From the NCBI GenBank assembly GCA_009781725.1, contig WQVF01000031.1, positions 1-41,392 on the forward strand: DNA of 41,392 nucleotides, written 5' to 3'. Shown here piece after piece: positions 33,979-41,392 of the stretch. The translations under genes were made by a program, and so were the position numbers. A model generated the notes under the pieces. That model searched no databases and was not told the DNA's origin. It saw only the letters and a program-made list of their open reading frames with translations. This stretch comes from Defluviitaleaceae bacterium. Lineage in GTDB: Bacteria; Bacillota; Clostridia; Lachnospirales; WQUN01. The first letter of the stretch is position 1, and each line of letters opens with the position of its first letter.

Positions 33979-36396
33979 CTACCTTTCCAGCGTCATATCC
34001 ATAACTAACATGTTTGAATTGCGGTTGCTATGTCCACCGGCACCTACAACCCTAATAAACTGTGCACCATTTATATCCACCTCAAAGTTAAACGGTAATG
34101 TTGTTCTTGATATATCAATGGAGCCATACACGAGTTGCCCATCCACATAAATTCTTAGTTGAATTGGTGCACCATCAAACAAATCAGCATGTGGAGCAAT
34201 TTTGCCACGTATAAACGCAAATTCTGAATTTACAAAAAATTCACCGTATACGTTTCGGTCGAGTATAATATACGGCAAAACAACTGAAAATTGGTTCCCA
34301 AATGAATCTACTATTGTTCCACTATTCGGACTCCAGTTTCGTGAGTTAACTGGCGTTAATGCAAGTAAGCTTATAGGTCTATCTGGCTCTGTAGACTGGC
34401 CGTCATTAAGGGTAAGTGCCATATCCATAATCAAGATGTTTGAGTTGCGGTTACTATGTCCACCTGTGCCTTCAATTCTAATAAACTGTGCATCTCTTAT
34501 ATCTGCCTCAAAGTAAAATGGAAGAGTAGTTCTTGATATTTCAGAAGATGAATAGACCAAAACATCATCAGCAAATATTCGAAACCTTACTGTCGCACCA
34601 TCAAACAAGTCTCTGTGCGGTGCAATTCTGCCGCTTAATCGCGAATACTGAGAGTCGACAAAGTATTCCCCAAACCCATTGCGATTAATAATAATGAATT
34701 GAGTCGTTACAGGAAATTGATGCCCAAGTGAATCTTCAAGAGTACCTATATTCGGAGCCCAATTACTAGAATTAATTGGGGAAAGACTGAGCAGGTTTAC
34801 TGTAGCTGAGGTGGTTGACGCATCTTCATCAACTACATTGTACTCGTTATAAAGACTGTACAGTCCATCATATTGTTGTTCAGGCTCATATGACTCACTT
34901 TCATCAGGCGCAGCCTCATATAGTTCAATCTCACCAAGTTCATCTTCGTATGCTTCATTACTGTTATCGTCAACGCCAACAGTGTTATTATCTTCGGTCA
35001 TATCATCAGTAGCATCGCCATTACTGTCATAGATATCATTTTGTGCATTGTAATCGTAACCACTATCAGATGCGGCATCACCTGTAAGCCTATCAAAAAT
35101 TCCCCCAGGATTTGACGTATACAGCCCAATTACCCCAGCAATTACTACAAGGATGGCAACAACAGCAACCCACTTCCCAGCACCAGACCTTTTCTTATGG
35201 TTGAACCTATCAACAGGTAGCGCACCATACTGCGAACGTTGCGGATGTATTTCCGGTGGATTCTCAAATCGATGTGTTATATTGCTAGGCGGCGGTGGCG
35301 TCACACTGGTATGCGCATAAGATTGTTGCGTTTGTGACGTCATTTGACCATGTAGCTGGCGGTGTGGCTGTGGAGTTAGCTGCTGTGATGATGTCATTTG
35401 ATCATGTGTATATGCATATGAATGTGGCGGTAGTGTATTAGTTTCAAACGCCTTTGGCCTTGCCAGCAACGGCGGCAGAGTTGCACCGCCAGTCAACGCA
35501 TTCTTAAAAGCAGACGGCGTTTGAATACGCGCCCTAGGGTTAAAAGTACATGCCGCAAGAATAACCTGTGCCATGCGTGGGCTTGCGTTTACTGGTGGTG
35601 GAAGCGGCTCGCCATTAAAGCGACGGGTAAGTGCTGCATGACGTTCTTCTGCTTGTGGAATGTGGCGCGAGTTGGGGTCAAGAAATGGTAAGCGGTTGTT
35701 ATTCATTAGTTTATACAGCACAAGTCCTAGCGAATAGATATCCACTGTTTCGTCATAGTTGGAAGTCGTAACTTCTGGAGACATATATTCATATGTACCC
35801 ATATTTTTGGACATTGTTCTTGCGGTTTTTTCTAGTTCCCGCGCTATGCCGAAGTCGCCTAATTTTACGTCACCATTAGGGGATACAAATATATTTTCTG
35901 GCTTGATATCTCTGTGTATGATGTTGTGCTGGGCGCATAGTTCCAGTGCTGTACAAAGGTCATGCCCCAGTCTTATTACGCCGGGTTCTGGCAGTAACCT
36001 ACCTGCCAGATATTCGTTTAATGGTGTTAGCCGCTCCATACGGATAAAAATATCGTAGCCGATGCCATTAGGTTTTGGTAGCACTTTATAATCTTCGATG
36101 CTAACTATATTGGATGTTGCTTTCAACCTTTGCATGTGAGAAATTTCATTGGTGAAGCTTACTACAGCATTATAGAAATAAGACTGTATGCTTACAGAAT
36201 CGCCTCCTTCCGAAACCAGATTTTGAACCTCCGCATCAGTTTTAGGAATAGAAACAACCTTTACAGCGGAAACAGATTTAAGCCCGTGCTGGTCATGCTT
36301 TACAATTTCGTAGACCGAGCCATAGCCGCCTTCGCCTAGCTTCTTTGTTACTTGCCATTCGTTGTCCCAAATTTGGTTTATTCTCTCAATACCCAT
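33979..36396 (-). CDS. Transmembrane Ser/Thr protein kinase with two extracellular NPCBM domains
   Basis: 805 residues. The kinase domain (~12-300) has GEGGYGSVYE (21-30), Lys46 in AVKVV, HRDIKPEN (catalytic Asp163), DFG (181-183) and activation-loop threonines near 194-201. A Pro/Gln/His-rich linker (~305-400) leads to a membrane segment (WVAVVAILVVIAGVIGLY, 409-426). After it come an acidic Asp/Glu/Tyr-rich stalk (~435-525) and two NPCBM-type carbohydrate-binding modules (~535-662 and ~676-803). The modules are near-duplicates: both contain GRIAPH/GKIAPH, DLFDGA and GGHSNRNSN. This kinase type is expected to sense cell-wall or exogenous glycan. Its ATG overlaps the phosphatase stop (TAATG), so translation is coupled. 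Confidence 0.95.
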   Translation of the reverse strand: MGIERINQIWDNEWQVTKKLGEGGYGSVYEIVKHDQHGLKSVSAVKVVSIPKTDAEVQNLVSEGGDSVSIQSYFYNAVVSFTNEISHMQRLKATSNIVSIEDYKVLPKPNGIGYDIFIRMERLTPLNEYLAGRLLPEPGVIRLGHDLCTALELCAQHNIIHRDIKPENIFVSPNGDVKLGDFGIARELEKTARTMSKNMGTYEYMSPEVTTSNYDETVDIYSLGLVLYKLMNNNRLPFLDPNSRHIPQAEERHAALTRRFNGEPLPPPVNASPRMAQVILAACTFNPRARIQTPSAFKNALTGGATLPPLLARPKAFETNTLPPHSYAYTHDQMTSSQQLTPQPHRQLHGQMTSQTQQSYAHTSVTPPPPSNITHRFENPPEIHPQRSQYGALPVDRFNHKKRSGAGKWVAVVAILVVIAGVIGLYTSNPGGIFDRLTGDAASDSGYDYNAQNDIYDSNGDATDDMTEDNNTVGVDDNSNEAYEDELGEIELYEAAPDESESYEPEQQYDGLYSLYNEYNVVDEDASTTSATVNLLSLSPINSSNWAPNIGTLEDSLGHQFPVTTQFIIINRNGFGEYFVDSQYSRLSGRIAPHRDLFDGATVRFRIFADDVLVYSSSEISRTTLPFYFEADIRDAQFIRIEGTGGHSNRNSNILIMDMALTLNDGQSTEPDRPISLLALTPVNSRNWSPNSGTIVDSFGNQFSVVLPYIILDRNVYGEFFVNSEFAFIRGKIAPHADLFDGAPIQLRIYVDGQLVYGSIDISRTTLPFNFEVDINGAQFIRVVGAGGHSNRNSNMLVMDMTLER

Positions 36397-37187
36397 TAAC
36401 TCCGCCTCCTAAGTTTGCTTAATATGTTAGGCATATGCCTTTGAATCTCACATAATATTATTGTGATATTGTCATGTCCGCCCGCTTCCAGGGCTTTTTT
36501 TAGAAGTTCGTCGCCGCTTTTTGTGATACTAGGGCTTTCGGCAATAATCTTTTCTATATCGCTATCGGCTACCATATCTGTAAGGCCATCGGAGCATAAC
36601 AGATATATGTCTTTTTTATTGTAAACACCTTTTGCCACGTAGGGCGAAATTGTGTACTCTGTTTCGGGGATACCTAGGCTTTGTGTAAGTGCTGGCATGT
36701 TATCTAGCGTGTCTGTTGTTGTATGGTCGTGTGATATCTGGGTTAGCTTGCTATCGCTAAAATGGTATATGCGGCTGTCTCCAACATTACACACAAAGAT
36801 TTCCTTTATGCCAAACATCAGCATTGCGGCGGTGGTGCCGGTACTTCGGAGTCGTTCTTTTTCTGCATGTGCGCATATTTCTGTGTTTGCCCTAGCGCAG
36901 GCATCAAGCATAAATTGCTTAATATCATTTTTGGGGCATTCATTGTAAAGTGTATCGAAGTTGCTGGCGGCTATGTGTGCGGCGGCCTCTCCCTGTTGCT
37001 CCCCACCCATCCCATCAAAGAGGGCGAATGCGGGCGTTTCTTTTGCGCTAACGCTTCCAGTGAGGGGTTTTTCTAATCCTTCATTATCACGAGCCAGATA
37101 CTCCCCCATGCACCAGAAATTGTCTTGATTTGTTGGTCTCACATGTCCTTTGTTGCATAGCACTGTATATTCGACACTATAATTCAT
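36396..37187 (-). CDS. PP2C-type Ser/Thr protein phosphatase
   Basis: 263 residues. The metal-binding and catalytic motifs of the bacterial Stp/PrpC class are all present: RPTNQDN (17-23), DGMGG (58-62), STGTTAAML, NVGDSRIY, CSDGLTDMV and GGHDNITII. It dephosphorylates Ser/Thr phosphoproteins in the cytoplasm using two Mn or Mg ions. First gene of the operon; its stop codon overlaps the start of the kinase gene, the usual phosphatase-kinase pairing. The 398-residue protein and the FHA transporter further down are the probable substrates or readers. No strong ribosome binding site is visible, only AGGA at 13 nt. Confidence 0.95.
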   Translation of the reverse strand: MNYSVEYTVLCNKGHVRPTNQDNFWCMGEYLARDNEGLEKPLTGSVSAKETPAFALFDGMGGEQQGEAAAHIAASNFDTLYNECPKNDIKQFMLDACARANTEICAHAEKERLRSTGTTAAMLMFGIKEIFVCNVGDSRIYHFSDSKLTQISHDHTTTDTLDNMPALTQSLGIPETEYTISPYVAKGVYNKKDIYLLCSDGLTDMVADSDIEKIIAESPSITKSGDELLKKALEAGGHDNITIILCEIQRHMPNILSKLRRRS

Positions 37188-37285
37188 ATTGTCTCACTTT
37201 TCCTGCGTTGCTATTTGTTTAATTTGCGGGTGGTATAGCAAGCACTTTTATTTTGCGGTCGCGTGTTTGTTGATGGTAGGAGTAT

Positions 37286-37313
37286 ACTATAAACAATTAT
37301 ATATGGCTGTAAA
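37286..37313 (-). promoter_or_regulatory. Candidate promoter of the phosphatase-kinase operon
   Basis: On the minus strand TTTACA (37313-37308), a 16-nt spacer, then TATAGT (37291-37286), about 100 nt before the phosphatase ATG. If real, the leader lies under the doubtful plus-strand frame at 37303. Confidence 0.45.
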
Positions 37314-37665
37314 TTTGATTTTACCGCCGCTGTTTGTGCTTGATGTTTACCGTATTCAAGTATTTCAGGTATCGGCCTTGCAACCAGTTCATGGATTGCT
37401 TATATCAAAATGTTATGTAGTTGATGGCAAGACAAAGGAAAAAGAGTTCGAGGGCGAGATATATATTCACGAAACAGACTGGACTTGGCGCGGCCTTGCG
37501 GCTATGGCACCGATTTTTGCCGTGGCATATATGCATGTGCGTAATACGTATAACTATGTTTTTGCCGCGGCACTCGAGGCTCCATTCGCCGAGGGCTTTT
37601 TTGCCCATTTGCGGTTGTACTCCGCGTATTTTGTGCTAGGTGTTTATGTATTAAGGAAAAAATAG
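37303..37665 (+). CDS. Doubtful small membrane-associated protein
   Basis: About 120 residues from the ATG at 37303. The frame is open further up to a TTG at 37189, but that would overlap the phosphatase leader. The sequence shows HGLLISKCYVVDGKTKEKEFEGEIYIHE, then a hydrophobic WTWRGLAAMAPIFAVAYMHV and a C-terminal hydrophobic helix LYSAYFVLGVYVLRKK, which look protein-like. There is no good ribosome binding site. It overlaps the tail of the YwaF-like frame on the other strand, which from ~37675 downward no longer looks like its family, so this frame may be the real one in the overlap. I do not recognise it. Confidence 0.35.
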   Translation: MAVNLILPPLFVLDVYRIQVFQVSALQPVHGLLISKCYVVDGKTKEKEFEGEIYIHETDWTWRGLAAMAPIFAVAYMHVRNTYNYVFAAALEAPFAEGFFAHLRLYSAYFVLGVYVLRKK

Positions 37666-38095
37666 ATGTGGAAATAAAAGCCGGGTATACAGTAAGTAAC
37701 GCCAACCCGGCCAAAGGCACTCCAAAATATACTTGATAGGCCATTAGGGTTTTGCTCACAACCGAACGGAATTCGCCAGGGGCGTGTGTAGCATACCTAT
37801 CACTTGCACCATGGGTTTTGTGTGTCAAAAATGCAAGGGGAATAAGCAGCAAGTTGATATTGCAAAAATGCAAGGGCAAATTGGTGAGGAGATTGAAATT
37901 GAAATCAGGGTCTGTGGCCTGCGCAATTTTGTAGATTACATACAATGCGGCATTGAAACCGCATATTAGCAGCAAAGAGGTGCGCTTTATTTTTTCGCCA
38001 CGGGGTGCCAAGGAAAAATGAATAGCAAAAAAGATAATAATCGGCATTCCGATTATTACGAGTATATGGGTTAGGTTGAGAGGTTCTATTGTCAT
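37502..38095 (-). CDS. Truncated YwaF-like (TIGR02206) integral membrane protein
   Basis: About 197 residues, compared with the usual ~230. Residues ~1-140 look like a YwaF/TIGR02206 protein: membrane helices ILVIIGMPIIIFFAIHFSL, LLLICGFNAALYVIYKI and the family block LPLHFCNINLLLIPLAFL, followed by VYFGVPLAGLALLTVYPAF. After that the frame turns into a basic, non-hydrophobic tail (TTANGQKSPRRMEPR) unlike the expected C-terminal helices, so the gene is probably truncated and reads into unrelated DNA. It begins within a few nt of the zinc-ribbon gene stop, so the two were probably an operon. Function of the family unknown. Confidence 0.55.
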   Translation of the reverse strand: MTIEPLNLTHILVIIGMPIIIFFAIHFSLAPRGEKIKRTSLLLICGFNAALYVIYKIAQATDPDFNFNLLTNLPLHFCNINLLLIPLAFLTHKTHGASDRYATHAPGEFRSVVSKTLMAYQVYFGVPLAGLALLTVYPAFISTSIFSLIHKHLAQNTRSTTANGQKSPRRMEPRVPRQKHSYTYYAHAYMPRQKSVP

Positions 38096-38101
38096 GTGCA
38101 T

Positions 38102-38518
38102 TTACCCTGTATTCGATAAAACAAACCCTACTACTATAAATACGAAAAGCAGATTAAGGGCAATGCTGACGACTCTAAGGGCTAAACGGTTACCTGGGAT
38201 TGTTAACAAAGCAGATAAAACGCCACAAATAAAAAGTGGTATTGAAATAAAATTGGTAATAGTTACGTCGTCCATATAGGAATAGCCACCCATAAGTCCA
38301 TTCACAATAAAACCAATAGCGAAAAGCCCTAAAGATAGCCAGTGTATTGGGGCTGATAGCACAGCGGCTCTTGTATTGCAGCTACCACATATTATCGCAT
38401 CACCAGGCATGGAATCACCGCATTTTATGCAATATTTCATAGCTTTGGTTTTTGTGCTGCAATTGGAACATATTGTTGCTGTTGCTTCCAAAGATATGCC
38501 GCATTTTTTACAAAACAT
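38102..38518 (-). CDS. Double zinc-ribbon membrane protein
   Basis: 138 residues. Two zinc ribbons: CKKC...CSNC and CIKCG...CGSC in the first ~55 residues. Three membrane helices follow (LSLGLFAIGFIVNGLMGG, FISIPLFICGVLSALLTI, VVSIALNLLFVFIVVGFVL). GGGAGG precedes the ATG at 38518; a start at 38542 has no site. It resembles the many zinc-ribbon membrane proteins of Clostridia with no known role. Same strand and adjacent to the YwaF-like gene. Confidence 0.75.
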   Translation of the reverse strand: MFCKKCGISLEATATICSNCSTKTKAMKYCIKCGDSMPGDAIICGSCNTRAAVLSAPIHWLSLGLFAIGFIVNGLMGGYSYMDDVTITNFISIPLFICGVLSALLTIPGNRLALRVVSIALNLLFVFIVVGFVLSNTG

Positions 38519-38668
38519 AACATCCTCCCTCTGACATGACACAAATAGGAAATTTGTGTAACATTATAGCATGAATTGGGTTAGAATATAGGAACTATTC
38601 CCAGATGTATCCGTTGGTCTATATATAACAGATTCCAGGCATGTACCTACTCACATCTTTAAACCACC

Positions 38669-38735
38669 CTGTCATCCCGGGCTTGCCTTATCTTTGCCTA
38701 TGCAGGGGGATTCCGGGTCAAGTCCGGAATGACGG
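38669..38735. repeat. Imperfect inverted repeat of the GTCATTCCGGACTTG type
   Basis: CTGTCATCCCGGGCTTG at 38669-38685 against CAAGTCCGGAATGACGG at 38719-38735. This is a copy of a dispersed palindrome found in many bacterial genomes, placed about 50 nt before the serpin start. Confidence 0.7.
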
Positions 38736-38783
38736 AAGAGGGTATGAACATCGTTGGGTCATTCCTTAAACTGGAGGTTTTAT

Positions 38784-40067
38784 ATGAAAACCATCGTTAT
38801 TATTTTTTTCGCTGTAGCTGCTTTAATATTATCTGGTTGCGTATCAGAAGAGCAATCACCCCCTCCCACGGTGGGGCAAGAAGTCATTTTATCGGAACCG
38901 GCGCAGCTTCTTGATACCAGAAGGGTTTCTTATAGCTCCACATCAGTTGCCCAGGGTGCTAATGCATTTGCCTTCGAGCTCGCGGCGGCTTTAGTGCGAG
39001 ATATCGGTGACGACAACATGGTTGTTTCCCCATACTCTGTATGGTTGCCTCTTGCGGCCTTGGTCAACGCCACTTCTGAGCCATATCAGTCAGAGCTAAT
39101 CAATGTACTGGCTGGGATGGGCCTTACTCCCGAGGATATTAACCACGCTGCTAGCAGAATGCTTTTTGATTTAACTAGGAGCTGGGGGAGTCAATATCCT
39201 CTGCGCATTGCCAATGCCATTTTTATAAACGATATTTTTTCAATTAGAAATGACTTCGCCCAGACTTTTATAGACTATTTTCGAGGTGAAATCCTGCCCG
39301 CTCCATTTCCTGAGCCGGAAGCCGTTGATAGCATCAATCACTGGGTATACACTCATACCGAGGGGCTAATCCCTTCAATGATAAGAAATATTGAGCCGGA
39401 AGCTATTGCAATCATTGTCAATGCACTGTATTTTTCCGACAACTGGACCATTCCTTTTTTTGAAGGGGCTACCAAGCGGGATACATTCTTTGGGCCGACG
39501 GGGGACACAGAAGTATATTTTATGAGATTTGCAGAACGTCATGCACCATACTTTGAGGATAATCACTTGCAGGGGATAGATTTACATTTCGAAAGTGGAG
39601 GCGGCATGATTATTTTGCTGCCAAAAGAAGTCACTGCCACAGAGTTACTGGCATCCATGACCCATGAATATTTTGAGTATATAACTCAAAACTTTGATTT
39701 TATCGAAGGCAGTCTTGCTCTGCCCCGCTTTAAAATCGAGCATTCTATTGATAATTTAACGGATGTGCTGGTAGACATGGGCATACCTCTCTTCGACGGA
39801 GCCGCCGCACCCCTGACCAATGGGTTAATCTATGATGATATACCTGTTTGGATTAACAGTGCTATTCAAAGGGCTGTAATCGAGGTTGACGAAGAGGGAG
39901 TAACCGCCGCTGCCGCAACACTTATGGATATGGTAGGTGCAGCTCCTCCTCAAGAGAGAGAAACCTTCGAGATGATATGCGACCGCCCATTTGTGTTTAT
40001 ACTATATCGCAACACCGTGGATGGCGGCAGGCAGGTATTGTTTACAGGGATTGTGAACCAGCCATAA
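38784..40067 (+). CDS. Lipoprotein serpin (serine protease inhibitor)
   Basis: 427 residues. The N-terminus MKTIVIIFFAVAALILSGC is a lipoprotein signal with lipobox LSGC, so the mature protein is anchored by Cys19 on the cell surface. The serpin fold is clear: NMVVSPYSVWLPLAAL, IVNALYFSDNWTIPF, LPRFKIEHSID and the C-terminal RPFVFILY...VLFTGIV. The reactive-centre hinge is EEGVTAAAAT, which keeps the small residues needed for inhibitory loop insertion. By standard spacing P1-P1' would be Ala-Ala, suggesting elastase-like or subtilisin-like targets. CTGGAGG precedes the ATG at 38784. The next gene starts 23 nt downstream and may be co-transcribed. Confidence 0.95.
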   Translation: MKTIVIIFFAVAALILSGCVSEEQSPPPTVGQEVILSEPAQLLDTRRVSYSSTSVAQGANAFAFELAAALVRDIGDDNMVVSPYSVWLPLAALVNATSEPYQSELINVLAGMGLTPEDINHAASRMLFDLTRSWGSQYPLRIANAIFINDIFSIRNDFAQTFIDYFRGEILPAPFPEPEAVDSINHWVYTHTEGLIPSMIRNIEPEAIAIIVNALYFSDNWTIPFFEGATKRDTFFGPTGDTEVYFMRFAERHAPYFEDNHLQGIDLHFESGGGMIILLPKEVTATELLASMTHEYFEYITQNFDFIEGSLALPRFKIEHSIDNLTDVLVDMGIPLFDGAAAPLTNGLIYDDIPVWINSAIQRAVIEVDEEGVTAAAATLMDMVGAAPPQERETFEMICDRPFVFILYRNTVDGGRQVLFTGIVNQP

Positions 40068-40090
40068 AATATGTAAAGGATGTGTATCAG

Positions 40091-41080
40091 ATGTTTAAAA
40101 TATGTATTATAGGATGCGGCGGAATCGCGGAAAACTTCCATGCCCCCGCTATAGCCAAGTATTGTGCGGATTACCCGGATTCTTATTTTGCGGCCTGCTG
40201 CGACATAGATGTAGATAAGGCCAAAACAGTTGCCGAGAAATTCGGTCTGAAAAACTATTATAATAACTACAAAGAGATGATTCAGGCAGAGCAGCCACAT
40301 GCTGTTTGCATCCTTACATCGTACAGTGCTACCCCAGCCATTGCAATTGACATAATTAATATGGGGATTCCTGTTATGATGGAGAAGCCCCCTGGGGCAA
40401 CAGGCGATGGGGTTTTGCAGATTGCAAATGCGGCAAGGGATAAACAGGTTATTACACAAGTGGCCTTCAACAGAAGATTCACCCCCCTTGCGGTTAAATT
40501 CAAGGAGATGATACATGCAGATAAATCCCCTGTTTGTTGTCTGCGCTGTACCTTCCAGCGCATAGAGCGATATGATGAAGATTTCCATACCACTGCCATC
40601 CATGGCATAGACACATTACGATATCTTATAGGATCGGATTATAAGCATATAAGATTCCGTTATCAGGAGCTTTATGAAATAGGAAGGTATGTTGCCAATG
40701 TTCATCTAGACTGCTATTTTGAAACAGGTAATATGGCTCAACTAGTGTTTTATCCCTGTGCTGGTAAAGTTATCGAGGATTACTATGCAACCTGCGAGAA
40801 TAGTGATTATATTTTAAAGATGCCTGTCTGGGGTTCACCGGAGTACCCCGGCGGTATTACCCATTACAAGAGGAATGAGATTAAGACCTATATTGATGGT
40901 AATGATATAGGCTTTGGCACAGAAATGTTTGAGAAGTTTGGTTTTTATTCAGAAAACGAGGATTTCTTTAATAATGTGAAGGCCAAGAGAAAGTCGGTGA
41001 ATGGTATAGACTCGGCGTACCAGTCTGTGGTGATAGCTGAGTGTATCCAGAAGAGGTTGGCGGAGTATACAGGCGCATAA
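40091..41080 (+). CDS. Gfo/Idh/MocA-family NAD(P)-dependent oxidoreductase
   Basis: 329 residues. The Rossmann fold begins ICIIGCGGIAENFHAPAI. The family EKP motif is in VMMEKPPGAT (~98-107), and the catalytic-domain block AFNRRFTPLAVKFK and HTTAIHGIDTLRYLIG (with the expected Asp/His pair) follow. Members oxidise sugars, inositols or their derivatives; the substrate cannot be read from the sequence. AAGGATGTG precedes the ATG at 40091. A longer open frame from 39977 lies inside the serpin gene and is not used. Probably co-transcribed with the serpin gene. Confidence 0.92.
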   Translation: MFKICIIGCGGIAENFHAPAIAKYCADYPDSYFAACCDIDVDKAKTVAEKFGLKNYYNNYKEMIQAEQPHAVCILTSYSATPAIAIDIINMGIPVMMEKPPGATGDGVLQIANAARDKQVITQVAFNRRFTPLAVKFKEMIHADKSPVCCLRCTFQRIERYDEDFHTTAIHGIDTLRYLIGSDYKHIRFRYQELYEIGRYVANVHLDCYFETGNMAQLVFYPCAGKVIEDYYATCENSDYILKMPVWGSPEYPGGITHYKRNEIKTYIDGNDIGFGTEMFEKFGFYSENEDFFNNVKAKRKSVNGIDSAYQSVVIAECIQKRLAEYTGA

Positions 41081-41392
41081 GATATTTCCACAAATAAATA
41101 AGGGTTGCCAAATTTCAGAATGTTCTATAAAATCATATCAGAAGCCAGCGGCAGGAAATAATCCACAAGCTGCTGATAACAATTGAATAGGAAAACTGCG
41201 GAACCATGGAGTCTTCGACCTCTCCATGGCGCACGAAGGGATACGCACCATCGCCTCCGAACACGGGTAGATACCCGCTACCGCAGCCCACGAAGTATAC
41301 AATATAAAATCATCCCCTTCAATACGAGGCATTTCGTATTACGGTTTAGTTTATATTGTTGTATTAGTGAGCGGCAGGTTGGATGTGTTAAC
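41081..41392. other. Intergenic region at the right edge, no gene supported
   Basis: A minus-strand frame at 41138-41332 is open, but it has no ribosome binding site or family similarity. A small inverted repeat, CCATGGAG against CTCCATGG, lies at about 41203-41227. I see no terminator or promoter of note. Confidence 0.5.

Noticed and set aside
37189..37302. TTG-started N-terminal extension of the plus-strand frame
   Set aside because: It overlaps the likely leader and promoter of the phosphatase gene and has no ribosome binding site.
39950..40603. Minus-strand frame over the serpin/oxidoreductase junction
   Set aside because: It runs across two well-supported plus-strand genes and lacks a ribosome binding site.
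41138..41332. Minus-strand frame at the right edge
   Set aside because: No ribosome binding site and no recognisable sequence features; best treated as non-coding.

Overview
The window reads as a chromosomal segment of an uncultured Clostridia-class Firmicute, probably close to Lachnospirales. The grounds are strong AGGAGG ribosome binding sites, moderate GC, a complete rpsL-rpsG-fusA-tuf cluster, and a ribosomal protein S12 with the short insertion before PQKRGVCT that I know from Lachnospiraceae-like S12 proteins. There are no rRNA or tRNA genes, no CRISPR array and no intact transposase. Several families of palindromic intergenic repeats are present.

Layout. 1-4.7 kb: a cell-surface stalk-domain protein, uridine kinase, and an AraC/GyrI-type regulator with a beta-lactamase-fold hydrolase. 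4.8-8.0 kb (minus): a probable operon of a COG3044-type ABC-class ATPase and two BltD-like acetyltransferases, preceded by a short leader ORF and an intrinsic terminator that look like an attenuator. 8.2-12.1 kb: uvrA behind a good promoter and a near-consensus LexA box, then a double-GNAT protein. 12.4-17.2 kb: the str operon with its own strong promoter and a terminator. 17.4-22.4 kb: two more AraC-family proteins (one fused to a glyoxalase-fold domain), a NIF3/CutA-like protein, a membrane-anchored protein and a possible beta-pore-forming protein. 22.7-29.3 kb: an unknown protein, a 16S rRNA methyltransferase of the aminoglycoside-resistance Arm/Rmt/Sgm family, RlmH, a zinc-ribbon membrane protein, two radical SAM proteins and an M29-like aminopeptidase. 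29.5-30.3 kb: a decayed Rpn/YhgA-type nuclease gene.

30.4-37.2 kb (minus) is the most system-like part. It is a tight four-gene operon: PP2C phosphatase, transmembrane Ser/Thr kinase with two extracellular NPCBM modules, ABCG-type transporter with two FHA domains, and an unrecognised 398-residue protein. The set suggests a surface glycan sensor that controls an exporter by phosphothreonine-FHA binding. 37.2-41.4 kb: a truncated YwaF-like membrane protein, a zinc-ribbon membrane protein, a lipoprotein serpin and a Gfo/Idh/MocA oxidoreductase.

The most unusual non-coding signal is a family of five roughly 93-118 bp elements bounded by TATAGYGA and TCRCTATA. Their stems differ in sequence by compensating changes, while two internal loops stay conserved. 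They could be TA-targeting MITEs whose folded form is under selection, or a structured RNA. I made all calls by reading motifs; no database search was possible.
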